This document shows positions 12,101-24,300 of a DNA stretch of 64,000 bases, in pieces. Below the pieces are notes generated by a model. The model did no database searches. It saw only the letters and a program-made list of their open reading frames with translations, and had not been told where the DNA came from. Position numbers and translations under genes: made by a program. The DNA is from Symsagittifera roscoffensis (lineage: Eukaryota; Xenacoelomorpha; Acoela; Convolutidae). Each line of letters begins with the position of its first letter. Within the stretch, counting starts at the first letter, position 1. The stretch covers positions 26,888,189 to 26,952,188 of the forward strand of contig NC_087064.1 of assembly GCF_963678635.1 (NCBI RefSeq), read 5' to 3'.

Positions 12101-13982
12101 GCTCTCACTCGCATACTCTGAAGTTACTGCTCGTGTATCTGTTCCAAGTTGCCCAAAATGAACAGTACAACCAAATGAATCTGGAAAGTGTGGCAAAGAT
12201 CATGACTCCAAATTTTTTCGCAGCAGTATCGGACAAAGGTATGAAACGGCTAAAAATTGATAAATGTAAAAATTATTCTTGTTCAAATTTTTTGTTCTTT
12301 ATTGACAAAATTTTTTTTCTGCAATTTTGAATTTTAGGAATCAGGCTATCAGCAGACTTTTGTGTAAATGTTTCCCAAAGTCAACATTGAACTTTTTCAT
12401 TCTTATTAATGAAATCCATGACTCATTGATGTTTGTCTCGAAATAGTTATGGGAATTGGGTATTTTTTCACGCTAAATTAAGTCACAAAAATTATCGGAA
12501 TGGGTTGAGTGATATATCATTTCACTCGTGATTCGCACAAACTTTGAATCAATTCAAAAAGTACCAATGTCGAGAAAAACTGGGCTAATTTTGAGCGAGT
12601 AACGCGATCGGGAAACCTTCGTTATATCAAAATTGGTCATCTAGGTTTCAAAAACCTGCTTTTTATAAAAGGAAAACTAGTTTTGGAAGCTTCCTTTAGC
12701 GCTTCCTTGCCAATAACTATTTCTAAATAAATTTACAAAAATTTTTATTCAAAATATAAGAAAAAACTTTAGAAAAACATGAACAAAATTTTATTTTGTT
12801 TATTTATTTTTGTAGATTATTCCTAGCTCGTTAAGGTTATTCGCGATTGTACTGTTTTCTCATCACCGCGCACAAAAAAAGACACGAAAAAAATTTTAGA
12901 AGACGTGTTTTAGTTTTTTTATGAATGTGGTCAGACCATAGTGTTATTTGCTTATCAACCGGCTATCCTTGTTTTTCTTGCAAATTTAATGATTGGCTAT
13001 GAAATGTCAAGTTGACAATCGACAATGCAGTATTAATTCTGAACAGAGAAGGAAAATTGTAGCCCTTAATGTTCATAGCTGAAAGTGAATGGGTTCCCTT
13101 CTGTAACAGGTGGCAAGAGTTACAAGTGTTCGCTTGGGAGTATGGACGATGAGATGAGGAGCAACCAGGAGCAGCAGGAAGTGATGCAGCTGCTGATCAA
13201 CTACCACGAACAGCTCTGGATAGTGCCGGACTTCTTGCTCAGCGAGATCAGACTCAAATGTGAGTGAGTTAAGTGAATCTATATGTATAATCTACAGCAG
13301 ATATGCTCCATTAAATTTGTTCCTTAACAGACTGATATCTAAAAAAATACTGAAGTTGTGAGAAGCCGCTAATTCAATTGTATAATTTTTCGCTAAAATT
13401 GTTGTTTTAGACCAGAACCATGGCTTAGGGGATAGACAGAAAGCGCTTCCAGTTCTGAAAAGTTTGTTCAAACGAGCTCCTAGGCGAGAGTCTACAGACC
13501 TTGTTGACGGTGGACACACAACAAATGCGGTTAACCTGATTGCATCAACCGCGGCTGCCGTCACTGCATTCGTGCCACGGAAAGTGGACATAAAACTAGG
13601 CCACGATTCCATAGTCCAAGTGGACACACAGCTCTACCCTACGGTGGGGGACATAATGGAATATATTCAGAAAACCACAATGCCTACTCACAAGTGCCCC
13701 TCAAGTACTCCTGTGGCCCCGGGATCTCCGGTCGGGAACCGGGGCGACAGTGGAAATAGCCAGGTAACTGAATCTCCTGGATCCAACGGAAGTAGTAGAT
13801 ACGCCAGTTCTTACTCCCAAGAAGGCTGGATGAAAGCGATAGACGGCGATATATCAAAGAAATTGTGTCTTTTTGAAGTTGGTGGAAACATCTCTAAACG
13901 ATGTCTAAGTGATGAAAAGGCTCTATTTAGCAATCTGTTTGCCCTGAATCCAAGTGCTTCGTGGGTTGTGGAGTTCAGATGA
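5842..13982 (+). CDS. conu: RhoGAP gene of the ARHGAP18/28/40 (conundrum) family, six visible exons, incomplete
   Basis: A GTPase-activating protein for Rho-type GTPases. Visible exons are 5842-6130, 6559-7035, 7149-7324, 11935-12238, 13110-13259 and 13411-13982, all with AG/GT borders. The N-terminal part is low complexity, Ser- and acidic-rich. Exon 3 carries the family's helical segment before the GAP domain. Exons 4-5 carry the second half of the RhoGAP domain (NYDAASLLKQFLQELPVPLL, then the MTPNFF block). Exon 6 holds the C-terminal domain ending in a VGGN.SKRCLSDE...NPSASWVVEF block, the signature of this subfamily. Two parts are not visible. The 5' exon or exons are missing, since exon 1 starts mid-codon. 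The arginine-finger half of the GAP domain is also missing: exon 3 ends in phase 2 while exon 4 starts in phase 0, so an exon must lie between, probably in the N gap. Confidence 0.87.
6559..7035 (+). CDS. conu: RhoGAP gene, exon 2 (acidic/Ser-rich N-terminal region)
   Basis: Acceptor ttgttctag, donor gtacgt, 159 codons, phase 0 at both ends. It has an acidic cluster (DADVDDDFVEEED) followed by Ser-rich, probably disordered sequence (SSADEDSDAVLSRRSSS). GC content is clearly higher than in the flanking introns, which supports real coding. It joins in frame to both neighbours. Confidence 0.8.
7149..7324 (+). CDS. conu: RhoGAP gene, exon 3 (helical segment before the GAP domain)
   Basis: Acceptor atttttag, donor gtatga; 58 codons plus two bases. 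It encodes the motif LYDLSQADVNKLNSLSLLQL followed by TSVFDQHDIPF. This corresponds to the conserved helix with the pattern 'dLs.eDm.kir.LaLiELTaLfd' that precedes the GAP domain in ARHGAP18, 28 and 40. It ends in phase 2, which cannot join exon 4 (phase 0). Confidence 0.85.
7613..7647. repeat. Perfect 14-bp inverted repeat with 7-nt loop
   Basis: GCAAATATTGTTGC, loop GACTAAG, then its exact reverse complement GCAACAATATTTGC. About 30 bases upstream is a second, shorter imperfect palindrome (tacacttgcgaagcaaagtgta, 7558-7580). Both lie in the RhoGAP intron. They could be the remains of a foldback or MITE-like element, or an RNA hairpin. The stem is too short for a standard animal pre-miRNA. 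Confidence 0.6.
10184..10383. other. Assembly gap, exactly 200 N
   Basis: A run of 200 undetermined bases, a round number that suggests a placeholder and not a measured length. It lies in the RhoGAP intron where the arginine-finger exon is expected. Open frames drawn through it are meaningless. Confidence 0.99.
11935..12238 (+). CDS. conu: RhoGAP gene, exon 4 (second half of GAP domain)
   Basis: Acceptor ttgttctag, donor gtatga; 101 codons plus one base, starting in phase 0. It encodes DAASLLKQFLQELPVPLLTF, then a helix with LEALNLLILMLP and the block NLESVAKIMTPNFF. These correspond to the D.aslLK.f.RelP.PLl and MN..nla.v..PNl blocks of RhoGAP domains, and the wording is closest to the ARHGAP18/28/40 subfamily. 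Confidence 0.9.
12239..13109 (+). other. RhoGAP intron between exons 4 and 5
   Basis: An AT-rich 871-bp intron with GT and AG ends. No gene, RNA or recognisable repeat is seen. Confidence 0.7.
13110..13259 (+). CDS. conu: RhoGAP gene, exon 5 (end of GAP domain)
   Basis: Acceptor ctgtaacag, donor gtgagt, 150 nt. It completes the split Gly codon from exon 4 and leaves a split Tyr codon for exon 6. It encodes NQEQQEVMQLLINYHEQLW followed by VPDFLLSEIR. This matches the last RhoGAP helices, whose family pattern is '...llikyq.lLW.iP.fi..qvr'. Confidence 0.9.
13411..13982 (+). CDS. conu: RhoGAP gene, last exon (C-terminal ubiquitin-like/RA-like domain)
   Basis: Acceptor gttgttttag; the exon runs to a TGA at 13980-13982. 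It starts with the basic helix after the GAP domain (LKSLFKRAPRR). The strand-rich segment VTAFVPRKVDIKLGH follows, then a Pro/Ser-rich insert (SSTPVAPGSPVGN), and finally CLFEVGGNISKRCLSDEKAL with NPSASWVVEF at the very end. The ending is characteristic of ARHGAP18/28/40 proteins. GC content is well above the flanks. Confidence 0.9.
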
Positions 13983-14363
13983 CGAAGAGGCTGGAGATTT
14001 TCCCTTGATTTGAGAGCTTCGCCAAGGTTGTAGCTGATTTTATTTGAAATCTGGCGACTAACTTAAACTTATCTGTTAAACTTATCTATGACTGATTTGA
14101 GTGACGTTCCTGAAAATATCATATATCATAAAGGTGCTCGTATGCTTAATTAATTCTGTTAAATTTTATTTAAATTAGCATTTATGACTTAATATCGTGC
14201 AATTTGAAAGCCACTTTTCTCTCATCTCATTCCTTGCACAACTCATGCTTTAAAAGTGACGCAACTGGTTTGTTTTGTTCTGTAGTATAATAGTTTTTTT
14301 GTTCTTTGCAAAACTGATGCTAAATGTCTTAAATATCAGACTATTTTGTACAAGGAATTTGAA

Positions 14364-14369
14364 AATAAA
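14364..14369 (+). terminator. Candidate poly(A) signal of the RhoGAP gene
   Basis: AATAAA about 380 bases after the stop codon, in an AT-rich 3' UTR. It is followed by a TG/T-rich stretch (ttggctgtgctgttattctatgctg), as expected for a downstream element. Confidence 0.5.
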
Positions 14370-15094
14370 TTATTGGCTGTGCTGTTATTCTATGCTGTAA
14401 ATACTGAACTAAAAAAGGTGTAAAAACAGTTACAACATGCGTTTGATGTATTTTTGTATTTCGAGACTAAATCGAATTTATTATTATTCAAACGCGTTCT
14501 GTTTCCGACCAATTAGGAACGAGAATGATTCACTTTTCGTCAGATAAATCTTCTGTATGTAATTTAAGAGTTCTTTAGTTTTTTTTCGCAAGCCCAGCGG
14601 AGTGTTACATCGTTTTTGTAGCTACTCTTTTAGGCTCCTTAGAGTATAGTTATTTCATCTATGACCTAATTTCGCTAAGTTATAATAGTTTGAAAATTGC
14701 CGGTTTGGTCGGTTTGGGATAACATCTGATTTGCCATAATTACTGATTTAGGATAATTACGCGATGAATCCGACTCTTCGCTTACCAGAATTCAAAGGGC
14801 GTCGAAATCAATTTGAGGCAAACTATCGTGTCCAAAGATAGCGTTATTAGAATCAAAACGTATCACGTTGTACTTCACATTAGGCGTTTGGGGAAAATTC
14901 GAAAAATGAAAAAATTTTATGGTTCATTTGTTTTTGAAATGTGAAGAAAACTATATCAAATAGTTTGAGGGGCACTCGATCTTTTTTTCATCTTTCTTGA
15001 TTTTTCCTTTTTTTCAAAGACCAGTCTAAAGTTTTCTGAATAATGTCTCGCCCTTTTTTCGACTATTAACTGGCTGGAAGTTTGCCCGTTTTTA

Positions 15095-15215
15095 AGAGTA
15101 ATGAACGTAGAGAAGAGTGTTATATAGGTCGGGTTGATTTTTTGCCGGAAAAAGTCACGAAAAACGTGATCGACTTCTAGTTTCGAAAGTGGAATTTAAT
15201 TGTCAGATTTCCTGG
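15095..15215. repeat. Dispersed copy of the RhoGAP-intron repeat
   Basis: Reads aagagtaatgaacgta...gttatataggtcgggttga, then gccggaaaaagtcacgaaaa and acgtgatcgacttctagttt. This is the same phrase order as the copies at 10838-11300, with an internal deletion. Confidence 0.65.
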
Positions 15216-16165
15216 CGAATTTTTATGTTTTGATCTCTCACATTGGGGCATTTTCATCAAAAAAATGTCAATTAAAAATTATTTCAGAAATTCAAATAGG
15301 TTTAAGGCCACATTTTTTTGGAATTTGAAGGCTGAGATTTTTTCAAAAAAACAAGTTGGTTTTTTTTCTGTTTCTTCGCGTTTATTGCTTTTTTCCAACT
15401 TTCAGTTGGCTGTGTTTTGAATTCTAAATGAATTCCGAAATTTATTAAGAAAATTGAATTGGAAGAAAAGAAGCCAGAAGATATTCGGAAAACCAGCCTT
15501 ACAAAGTTCATAGGAAAAAAAGCTATAAACACTAAGACCTTGGCGAGAAATAAAAAAAGCTCTACTTTATTTGATCTTTCAAAACAACCAAATTCACCTA
15601 ATTCGGCTTCAAATACTTTTTTTGACATCAATTACTGCAGCAATTACCGCAGTTGTCTCCTGTTTTTATCCCTACCGCTCTTAAAAATTTACAGGTTCTT
15701 TAAAAAATGAAGATAAATAATTGCTAACGGGCTAATTTTTTCACAATCTAACAATGCAAAAAGAAATTAAAAGCAAAATCAGAAGACAATAAAAAATCGT
15801 TGGCCCGATTTTTTGAAATGGAAGCCAAGGGATTTTGGCAGAGCTAAAAAAATTTTGAAATTGTTGGTGAAGTAGTAAGGCATATGCAAAAAAAATATGT
15901 ACATCCGAATTGGGTGTCGATGCCGGTTCTCTGGATAACCAGCGGCACCAGGTGGAAAAAAAGTAGATTTTTTTTTGGTTATGCTGACACATTGAATTTC
16001 AAGTTGTGTTTTAAATTTCAAAACTTTTGTACTCTTGTTTTGAATCATAGTTTTGTAAAAATTCTCGATGCCGTGATTGTTTTCATTTTTCAAAACTTGA
16101 AATTGAACTTTAATTTCTCGAAATAGATTATCCCTATTTTGCATCTTAATATTTCGACATTCTTG

Positions 16166-16300
16166 AAGACAGGGGCCTACCTGGGATTTTCTCGAGGAGG
16201 TGGGGGGATTTCAAAAACAATGTAGTTTTTGGCTATCTCTTTTTGAGTCGACCAAATTAATTTTCGAAATGAGGCGACCAAATTTTTAAAAAAAGAAACG
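16166..16300. repeat. Dispersed repeat with a 'gggcc..tct..aTTTTCTCGAGggGGtGG' head (copy 1)
   Basis: Starts gacaggggcctacctgggattttctcgaggaggtgg, followed by a T-rich stretch with 'gaccaaattaattttcgaa'. It shares this order with 24025-24130 and 51566-51720, so it belongs to a small dispersed family. No ORF is present. Confidence 0.6.
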
Positions 16301-17805
16301 TCAAAAAAATATTTTTGGAGGTTTTTTGGTTTTGATTAAAGTTTAAGCTTTTGATTAAAGAAGTTTTTATTGGCTCTATTATAGTTTTTTTAATCATTAT
16401 GAGGCGCAGAGAATTATTGTTGAGCAAGGAATTATTGCTGGAAAAATGGCAATCTGAAAGTATACACCACTTTTTTCTCAGATTCAAAGTTATCAAACAA
16501 TCCATGGTCGATTGATTTGCATAAAAAAATAGAAACGACTGCATTTTGATTATTTTGAAAGAAAATATTGCCCGAGTTAAAAAATTCAATTTCTCACTCC
16601 ACTGGACGGGAAAATGTTTGAAAACTTGATGACTTAAACTAATAATTCTCTTAGTACGCTTGGGATAGAAATTATGTTAAATCTGGGTACAAGGCTTTTT
16701 CCCGTTAATAAACTTTGTTAACAGGACTCATCAGCTGGACGCTGCCGCAAATACTGCAACACATCTTTTGAGCATATAAGCATTTTGAAAGTCACATTAG
16801 CATAATAATCCGACTTGATTGAAATCTGCTTTTAATGATGGTTGTAGTTTTTCAATTCGATTTGTTTTTATGAATGGGGCATATAAAAATTTAGAGTATC
16901 GTTTAGATTTAATTGTTCCGAAACTGAAAAACAGTTAGTCGTATTTCATTGTAAGTTTGAATTAAAAAAACTGGCTGAATGAAAAACGAGGCTGAATGAA
17001 AAAATGGCTAAAACTTGGTTGAATGAAATATGAGGCTGAACGAAAAAATCTAAAAATATCAATGAAAAAACCAGGAAATTTATTGCTGTAACGTGTACAA
17101 GAAAGTCTTCACGGCAAGTAATGTGGTTTAGAAATTAGAAATTTTTCTGTGTCAATTTTCGAAGAAAAAGTGAGGAATATATATGCTTGGGGTGTTTTTT
17201 ATGTTCAGACCAATTTAACAAAGAAAACTGATAGTTTATGGGTATCAGCATTAGACTAAAATGCGATTGGTAGAGCTGCTCGATTAACTCTTAATAAGTT
17301 AAAGAACCAAGTTATTTTTAGGTGGCAAGTTATCCGCTAATCATAATTGCTCTAGTTGAACTGCGGACAACTATTTGGTCATGGTAATTGCACTCCAACT
17401 TTGGCACCGATATTTGATATTGGTAGTACGAAGTCTATATTTCATTTTATCATTTTTAACAGAACTATTGGAGACCAGTAAAGGCGAACGGGGCAATCAG
17501 GGCTTTGCCCTGGTGGACGAGCAGTCTTGTATTCTTTTAGATCAGCTTTTTCCCGGCTCTACTGACTTTATAACAAACTGGGTTGAATTATTTATGTGGG
17601 GAAATACTAAGTAAGATTAAAAGTGCATATGGCTATGTAGTATGCCCATAGCATAACTACCTTTGGGTCAGAAACTGGCGTGGCTTAAGTTTTCCGGGTT
17701 ATTAAGAAACAGGGTGGTGGAGATCGCACTAATATTTGAAGCATAAAAAAATGTGGCAAAAAAATTAACTGATACAACTCGGTGATTAATTGACTTCAAA
17801 CAGGG

Positions 17806-18317
17806 TTAATAAAACAGTGATATATTATTAGTTCCATAAATGAGCTTGACACACTTTTGGAGTGATTCCAGCAATTCTGGATTCAAACTCAAGCTGAAGG
17901 AGGTCAAAATAGTCTGCAGCAAATCTTCGTTAACGTAACATGGAAAAAAATCCAGTATTTTTATTGCAGTCTCTTTCGCTTTTCGTTCGTGTTTAGTTGC
18001 CAAATACAACTGCATTTGGTCATACAGAAAACCCATCACTAGTGGTTGCAAATCAGAAATTCGTGAATAATGATCTCTAATAACAGAGTTGTTTAATTTT
18101 ATAGCTCGATTCAGCAGATCAACTCTGTGTTGTTCATTCTTAGTGTTCTGTGACTGCAGTATCAGTTCTGAAACTGCTTCCGATTTTTGAGTCAGGAGCT
18201 CCAGTTTTTGTTTGTTTTCGTAGATGAGATCGTAATTAAAGCCGTAATCTTTCAATGTGTTTTTTCTCTCGGTGATACGCAGCTCACAGCTATATGTAAT
18301 GGTCAGTTCTTCCCCAG
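17806..18317 (-). CDS. TPR-SET gene, exon 8 (SET end and C-terminal helices, stop codon)
   Basis: Acceptor ttttttag; 512 nt to a stop. It starts GEELTITYS, the last SET strand with the conserved Tyr, followed by a KDYGFNYD block where relatives have 'wGF.C.C..C'. None of the post-SET cysteines are present. The rest is helical, ending in a 45-residue helix-rich tail. The convergent RhoGAP gene ends 3.8 kb away. Confidence 0.85.
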
Positions 18318-21300
18318 CTAAAAAAAAGTAACATTGACAAAGATATCCGTTTATGAGTTCTAAAACTAGTGCAATTTGTTGCCTCTTTTGTCAATTTCTT
18401 GCGAATTCAAGCATCATAGAGATGCTTGTTTATTGTTTGAAATAAGAATCTCAAATATTTCAGTTTTTGTGGGGAACAAAATCATGGTGTTCATCTCCAA
18501 TAAAAGCTCGTTTTCCAATAAAAGTAAAAGTAAAGTTAAGCTGTTGCGAAAAGCTATTCTTGTTTTTAACTCGTGTTAATTTTATTCATGGCCCTTTTAA
18601 TTAATACATTATTTTACTCATCCGTTTTTTAATTAATTGCCCGGCCTAAAAACTTTGCTTTCTTTGTGTTATTTTTTGGTAGCGCTGCGTATTGTGGTAG
18701 CTATTTTTGCGGGGGCGGAAATTAGGATTCGATTATTTTTGTTCACAACGCAAACTAAACGTGTTGAAGTGTTATTTCATTTTAAAACCTTTTCAGTCGT
18801 GGTTCGAGCAGCAGCGAAAATTTTTCAAACGTTTCAGAGTATGGAGGAAATTCGTTGGATATTTAGTGATTTGGACTATTTTAAATAAGTTAAGACCATT
18901 TTTTAACAGAGGAAAGGACTTTAACTGTTCAGATCTTACGGGTAACTGCTGTCATGCAAGTTACTGAGGCCTATATAAAACTATTTCCTTTTTTCTGGGC
19001 AAGGAATTGGTGCCTCATCCTCAGGCAACGGGTATGTATTAACAATGGTGGCCTTCGAACTAACGACCTTTTGACTGAAACGACTTCACACATCTCCCTC
19101 AAACCGTCAAAAGTAACATGATAAAAAAGTGTTTTATGTAAATTACCTTTTTAGGAAGCTATATTGCAAGCATCCAATTTCCTTGCTTTTTATTAAATGG
19201 CAAAAATTTTTGAGTTTTTTTAAATTGTTTTGGCAAAAGTGACTGATCGAAAAGATGTGAATGCTTAGCATAACAACCATTTGTTCTGCTTTACCTTTGA
19301 TCTTTGTTGCAGCCCTCGCCACAAGAAGGTTCCCCATCACCGCCCAGCATACATTAGGGTTGTCGTCGTGGTTGAAGAAGGAGGGTTCGAACCACAGTCC
19401 GGCGAATGTGGAGTTGGATAAAGTGTTAGGTGGCAGTTGTCCGTTTTTATGCTTGACGAATGTCCCCGAGTTGCTTCCAAAAGCGTTGAACTTGACAGCG
19501 TAGCCAATTTGTTCAGCTGAGAGCTCTTCTAAAAATGCAGCGTAATACTCATATTTTAAGACTGAGGTTTTTATATTCTTTTTCACCATTTTAAGAGCAT
19601 TCGTCGGCGTAAGAAAGAATCCTTTTCGCCTCTATACTGCGATTCGCTTTTGGATCCACTTTGATAAAACTACATCTGATGTTATGCGATTTTTAGTCCC
19701 TCGGCTTCAATACGGAAGTATGGATCCCGATGAGCTTCGATCCTTCAAACTATAGATTGAAAAACGGCTCGTTATATAAATTTTTGTAGGTCTTCGTGGT
19801 CGGTTTTACAAAGAGTTAGGCTGGCACATAGTTTAATTTTATGACAATGTCAAACTGAAGATGAGTTTCAAGAGAAATATTTACACAGCTTTTTTGAACT
19901 TTGTGAGACATTTTTATTTTTGGACGCTTACGCTTCATATTTATCGATCATTTTTGCTTTGATTTTCATTCCTCCTCTTATGCTTAAAACATTGTGAGAC
20001 CAAGAACTGAAAGACACCCAAAGATGTTTTTTTTACACGACTGCCAAGACATTCACCTTGAAGCTTCTGAACATTCTGAGACTGAGTCATCTCAATCATA
20101 TCTCGAGTCGGAATCCTGTTGAATTTTGACCCTGCGTACAATCCCCTCAATTTCGCATTTAGAGAGAAGTCTTCTTTTGCTTTGATTTTGATGTCTCTGA
20201 CCAACTTCGACTGGGGTCCACTCAGGATGAGTTCGGGAGCTACTGTGTCGGTGAGTATCTGGTCTAGATTCCGCTCAGTCTGTTGTAGAGCTTTCCTGTC
20301 AATAAAACCAAATTCTGATGCAGTGCTCTGAAAGCACTGATGATCAAAATTGGGCAGATTCGAGAGCGGATTAGGAGGATAGGGTAATGTAAGGATGGTG
20401 GGTGTTTAGTGCGCGAAATTCAACCCTTACTACCCAACAAAAGAATGTTACGACATCATTCTGAGCTAAGAACTTTAAAATGTTTCTATAGGCGTCGTTG
20501 GGCGCCATTATATTCTTAATTTAAAGAAGTGAGCGGTGGAAAACTTTTACTGCTCTTTTATTTTTTTTCGTGTTCTAACAAAGCTGGGAAACTAAATTTG
20601 GTCGACCCAAATAAAGTTCAACAAAATTTCTAACGTTTTTTGAAAATCCTACGTCTAGCTCCTCGCGAATATCTTAGATATGCTTCCGACAAATTAAATC
20701 AACAAACTGGTTTTTGTTTTGATCCCATGACCTCATTTTCATTTAATTCAAGCATACCATTTTCTTGTTCATGCATATGTGATTGTCTACCGAATCTAGT
20801 ATTTCTAATTCGAATAAAATGTCTAACGATGCCATGACGAGCTCTCCTTTTTCAATATCTTTCGTAGCAAGTGTACCCAGACCTTTTCCTTGAATCTCTC
20901 TGAATTCCACATTGCCTAGAATTAAAAAAAATCATTAAAGCATGTAACAATTCTTGAACAAGCTATTTATGTTATTGTGTTTGGGCTGGGAATTCCAACT
21001 CTTTCAAATTATGGATACTTGAACGGTATAGAGTGAACCCGTGAATCAGACTCATAACGATCATAAGGGTCTGTCGCGATGTGATCTTTCAAACTTTTAT
21101 TTTTTCGTTTCTGCATAGGGCTTACTGTTCACTTTGATTGGCCAGTATCTACTTTTATTTGACCGATTTGTAATTGACATACCAATGAAATCGGCCACTT
21201 CATAGTGCTGGTTTTCTCCATTCAGATATTGTTCCACTATTTTGTCCCAATCATACGTCCCTGAAGACGCCTGTGCCTCGAGCAACTTCAAACTCGCAAT

Positions 21301-24300
21301 TTCATGTTTTGAAAGAACGTCCTTGAGATGGTTCCAAGTCCCAGATCCCAGTGATTTCAGATGCCCAGAAACAAGTTGGCATTGCCAGTAGCGGAATAGA
21401 CTCTTGTGTTTTATGTTTGGAGAGACGTCGAAAAACTGAACCAGTCTAGCAAAAATGGCAGCTTTGTGATGGCAGTTGAGTTCCTTCAGACAGATTGAGA
21501 TGTTACTGCAGAGGAGTCCAAGTTCGGTCAGTTTTGATAGCCTAGAACTTTAAAGAAAAAAAACTTTTATAAACCATACTAAATTTCAACATCAAGTGTT
21601 CAGGAAAAAATAATAAGTTTTTTCTAGAATCTTTTTCAGTCCTTGTTTCAATTAAAAATGTATTTTCCTGGCTTGAGTTGCCTTGGCTCCTCCATAAGGA
21701 AATAGAATGGTCTGCAGTTATAACACTTTTGTCTTTTTGTCTGTGTGCGATTTTAAAATTGCTTCATTGTTTTCTGAGCAGTTTGATGTATTGCAACCAA
21801 ATTCAAAACGTCAGTTGTCCTCAAACTGAAACTTTTGCTTTTATTTGCTTTGAAAACGACTTCATTTAGTTGATTATCAGAAATAAATTTGCAATACACG
21901 AAAACTTTTTTCTTGGCTAACTTTGCATCGCAAATGGAGCAAACTTTTATAAACCATACTAAATTTCAACATCAAGTGTTCAGGAAAAAATAATAAGTTT
22001 TTTCTAGAATCTTTTTCAGTCCTTGTTTCAATTAAAAATGTATTTTCCTGGCTTGAGTTGCCTTGGCTCCTCTATAAGGAAATAGAATGGTCTGCAGTTA
22101 TAACACTTTTGTCTTTTTGTCTGTGTGCGATTTTAAAATTGCTTCATTGTTTTCTGAGCAGTTTGATGTATTGCAACCAAATTCAAAACGTCAGTTGTCC
22201 TCAAACTGAAACTTTTGCTTTTATTTGCTTTGAAAACGACTTCATTTAGTTGATTATTAGAAATAAATTTGCAATACACGAAAACTTTTTTCTTGGCTAA
22301 CTTTGCATTGCAAATGGAGCAAAGCTCTGCATCGCCATTGTGTTAAAGTTTTCATTTCTTTCCATGCATATGCGAAAAAAGTTTCAATTCTTTTATGTCT
22401 AAAATCAATTATAGTTGGTTTTTGTCCAACTAGCACTTAGTGCTCTGACTACACAGAAAAAAAAACAAGAATAATGAAAAGAAATTTAAAAATGTACGCA
22501 AATACTTCGAGTTTCTTTTAAAAGTTTTTCATTTTTATCGATTATTTGCTCATATTTTTTCGTCGACCGATTTAAGGGCGACCAATTTAAGTAAAATTAT
22601 ATACACGAATGAGTTGTATATGAAAGCTGAAATAAAGCTAAAATTTGTTAAAGCTTTTCTTTGTTGGGTTTTAGTTTTGTGAGAAAAATGCGGATTTTAT
22701 TGACCAAGAATCTTTTCACCTGAAAAGACAAAATCATGGATCAATTCTTATACCAGATGAGATTTCTGAGTGCACAGAACGACTTTAGAATTATAATATT
22801 CTTAGACTCTTAGAACTATCTAAGAATCGTAAGCTTGTATCACCTCAAATGTGTGACGTCAACATCCTTTTCCACTTCCCACTGAAGCAGACCTGCTGCT
22901 TTGAGAAGCTGCGCGAACTCATCGTCATCGTCAGCTGTCTTACTGACAGTTTTCTCGTTATTACTGCTCTTGTGACCTCTTTGTTTGACCCCTGCTTTGA
23001 ATCCAAGATGCAGTTGAGCTTGAGCCATTATGATTCCCTCCCAATAGGCCGCTAGTGCCAGCTCGAACTTCTTCTGAACAAATAGCTGGTTTCCTTTCGT
23101 TCTAACTAAAACATACTGTGCTTTGCATTCGAAATTTGGCATCTAGAAGCTATTCAGTTATAAAATGTTATTACAAATTTTCATGATTCCTCGTTAGGGT
23201 AAAGCTCGTTTGGGAGACGAGATTAGGTAAAGGAGTTGTTTGTAGACAGACCTGCATGCTTAAACAGAAATTTTCGATGAGTAACTAATATCTGTTTCAA
23301 TGATCTTAAATGCTGACTCCAAGAGCCAATCTACAGAAACCAACATCCGATCGAAAACTGCTCATTTACAATTCAAATTGTTTTCTATAAACAAATCCTC
23401 GCTTTGCCCTCGCCACTTGCGAGTTTCAGCACCCTCCCTTGCCCATTCTCCCAAAGCCGCATCACATGCCACGAATAAGTTGTGAACAGAATTAACATAA
23501 TATTAAACTAACATGGCGCTAGCCTCTCCGACAGCGCTTTGACAGTTTCCTCGGAATGAACAGAATCTTCCGTTACACTCTTTTTAGTCGGTGTGAGTCT
23601 TCTTTCTAGCTCTTCCGTACAGAGCAAAATGTCGCGTGGATCATCAATGCGGATTCCCTTGTCCCCACTGTCAAATATCTTGAAGAAGGGTTCTAAACTC
23701 ATATAATTTTTTAAATTACAATACATCATGTTTCGATCTATGCATGAGGGGGTTGGGATGCACATTAAAATGGATTATAAGGGGATCTTTTTGGTTTACC
23801 CGGTTGGAGACGCGGTGTATGATGTGAAATTTCATGTTTTCACAAGCCGTGAATAATCTGTTAAAGTTTTGCGCGGCCAAGAATGCACAAATGAAATAAA
23901 TCGAAGTTGCTGCGGATTGCTATTCAATTTGGCATGGTGGATCATGAATCATGGGTACAGAAAAAATGAACAAAAAAGGAGCCCAAAATTTTTTCAATAT
24001 TGGTTAAGGTTCTGACTTTTTAACAGGCGCGATTCTAGGATATTCTCGAGAGGGAGATTCACTAAAAGTGTTTTGAAAATATTTTTGACCCTTTTTGCCG
24101 ACCAAAAAAACTTTCCGAGCTCCCAAATCATTAGAAACACTATTGTTTTGCTACAATTTTATACTACACAGGAGTTGTCTTGAAAAAAAAAACTGGCCAA
24201 ATGCAACGTTTCAGGTTTTTTTGGAAGGTATTTTGCTCCTCCTTCAAAATAATGTATATTTAGCCCCAGAAAAAATTATGGAATCATGACCAATCGAAGA

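Larger units (their letters stand above)
14370..17805. other. Intergenic region between two convergent genes; repeats only
   Basis: No supported gene. One copy of the RhoGAP-intron repeat lies at 15095-15215. A copy of a second dispersed repeat lies at 16166-16300. A stretch at 16723-16800 (ggactcatc...actgcaaca..tcttttgagcatataagcatttt) resembles 8441-8515. Around 15900-15970 the minus strand reads like a Gly/Pro phrase, but only for about 20 codons and between stops. A 15-base palindrome, cagggctttgccctg at 17498-17512, recurs at 48720-48734. Confidence 0.6.

Noticed and set aside
15884-15992. Gly/Pro phrase PPGAAGYPEN on the minus strand as a collagen piece
   Set aside because: Too short, flanked by stops, no repeat of Gly-X-Y and no splice context.
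17498-17512. cagggctttgccctg palindrome as a transcription terminator or tRNA arm
   Set aside because: Found twice (also 48720) without any tRNA-like or terminator context; treated as part of a minor dispersed repeat.
19941-20204. Separate 87-codon minus-strand gene
   Set aside because: It is exon 6 of the TPR-SET gene read past its donor; the extra 3' part loses similarity.
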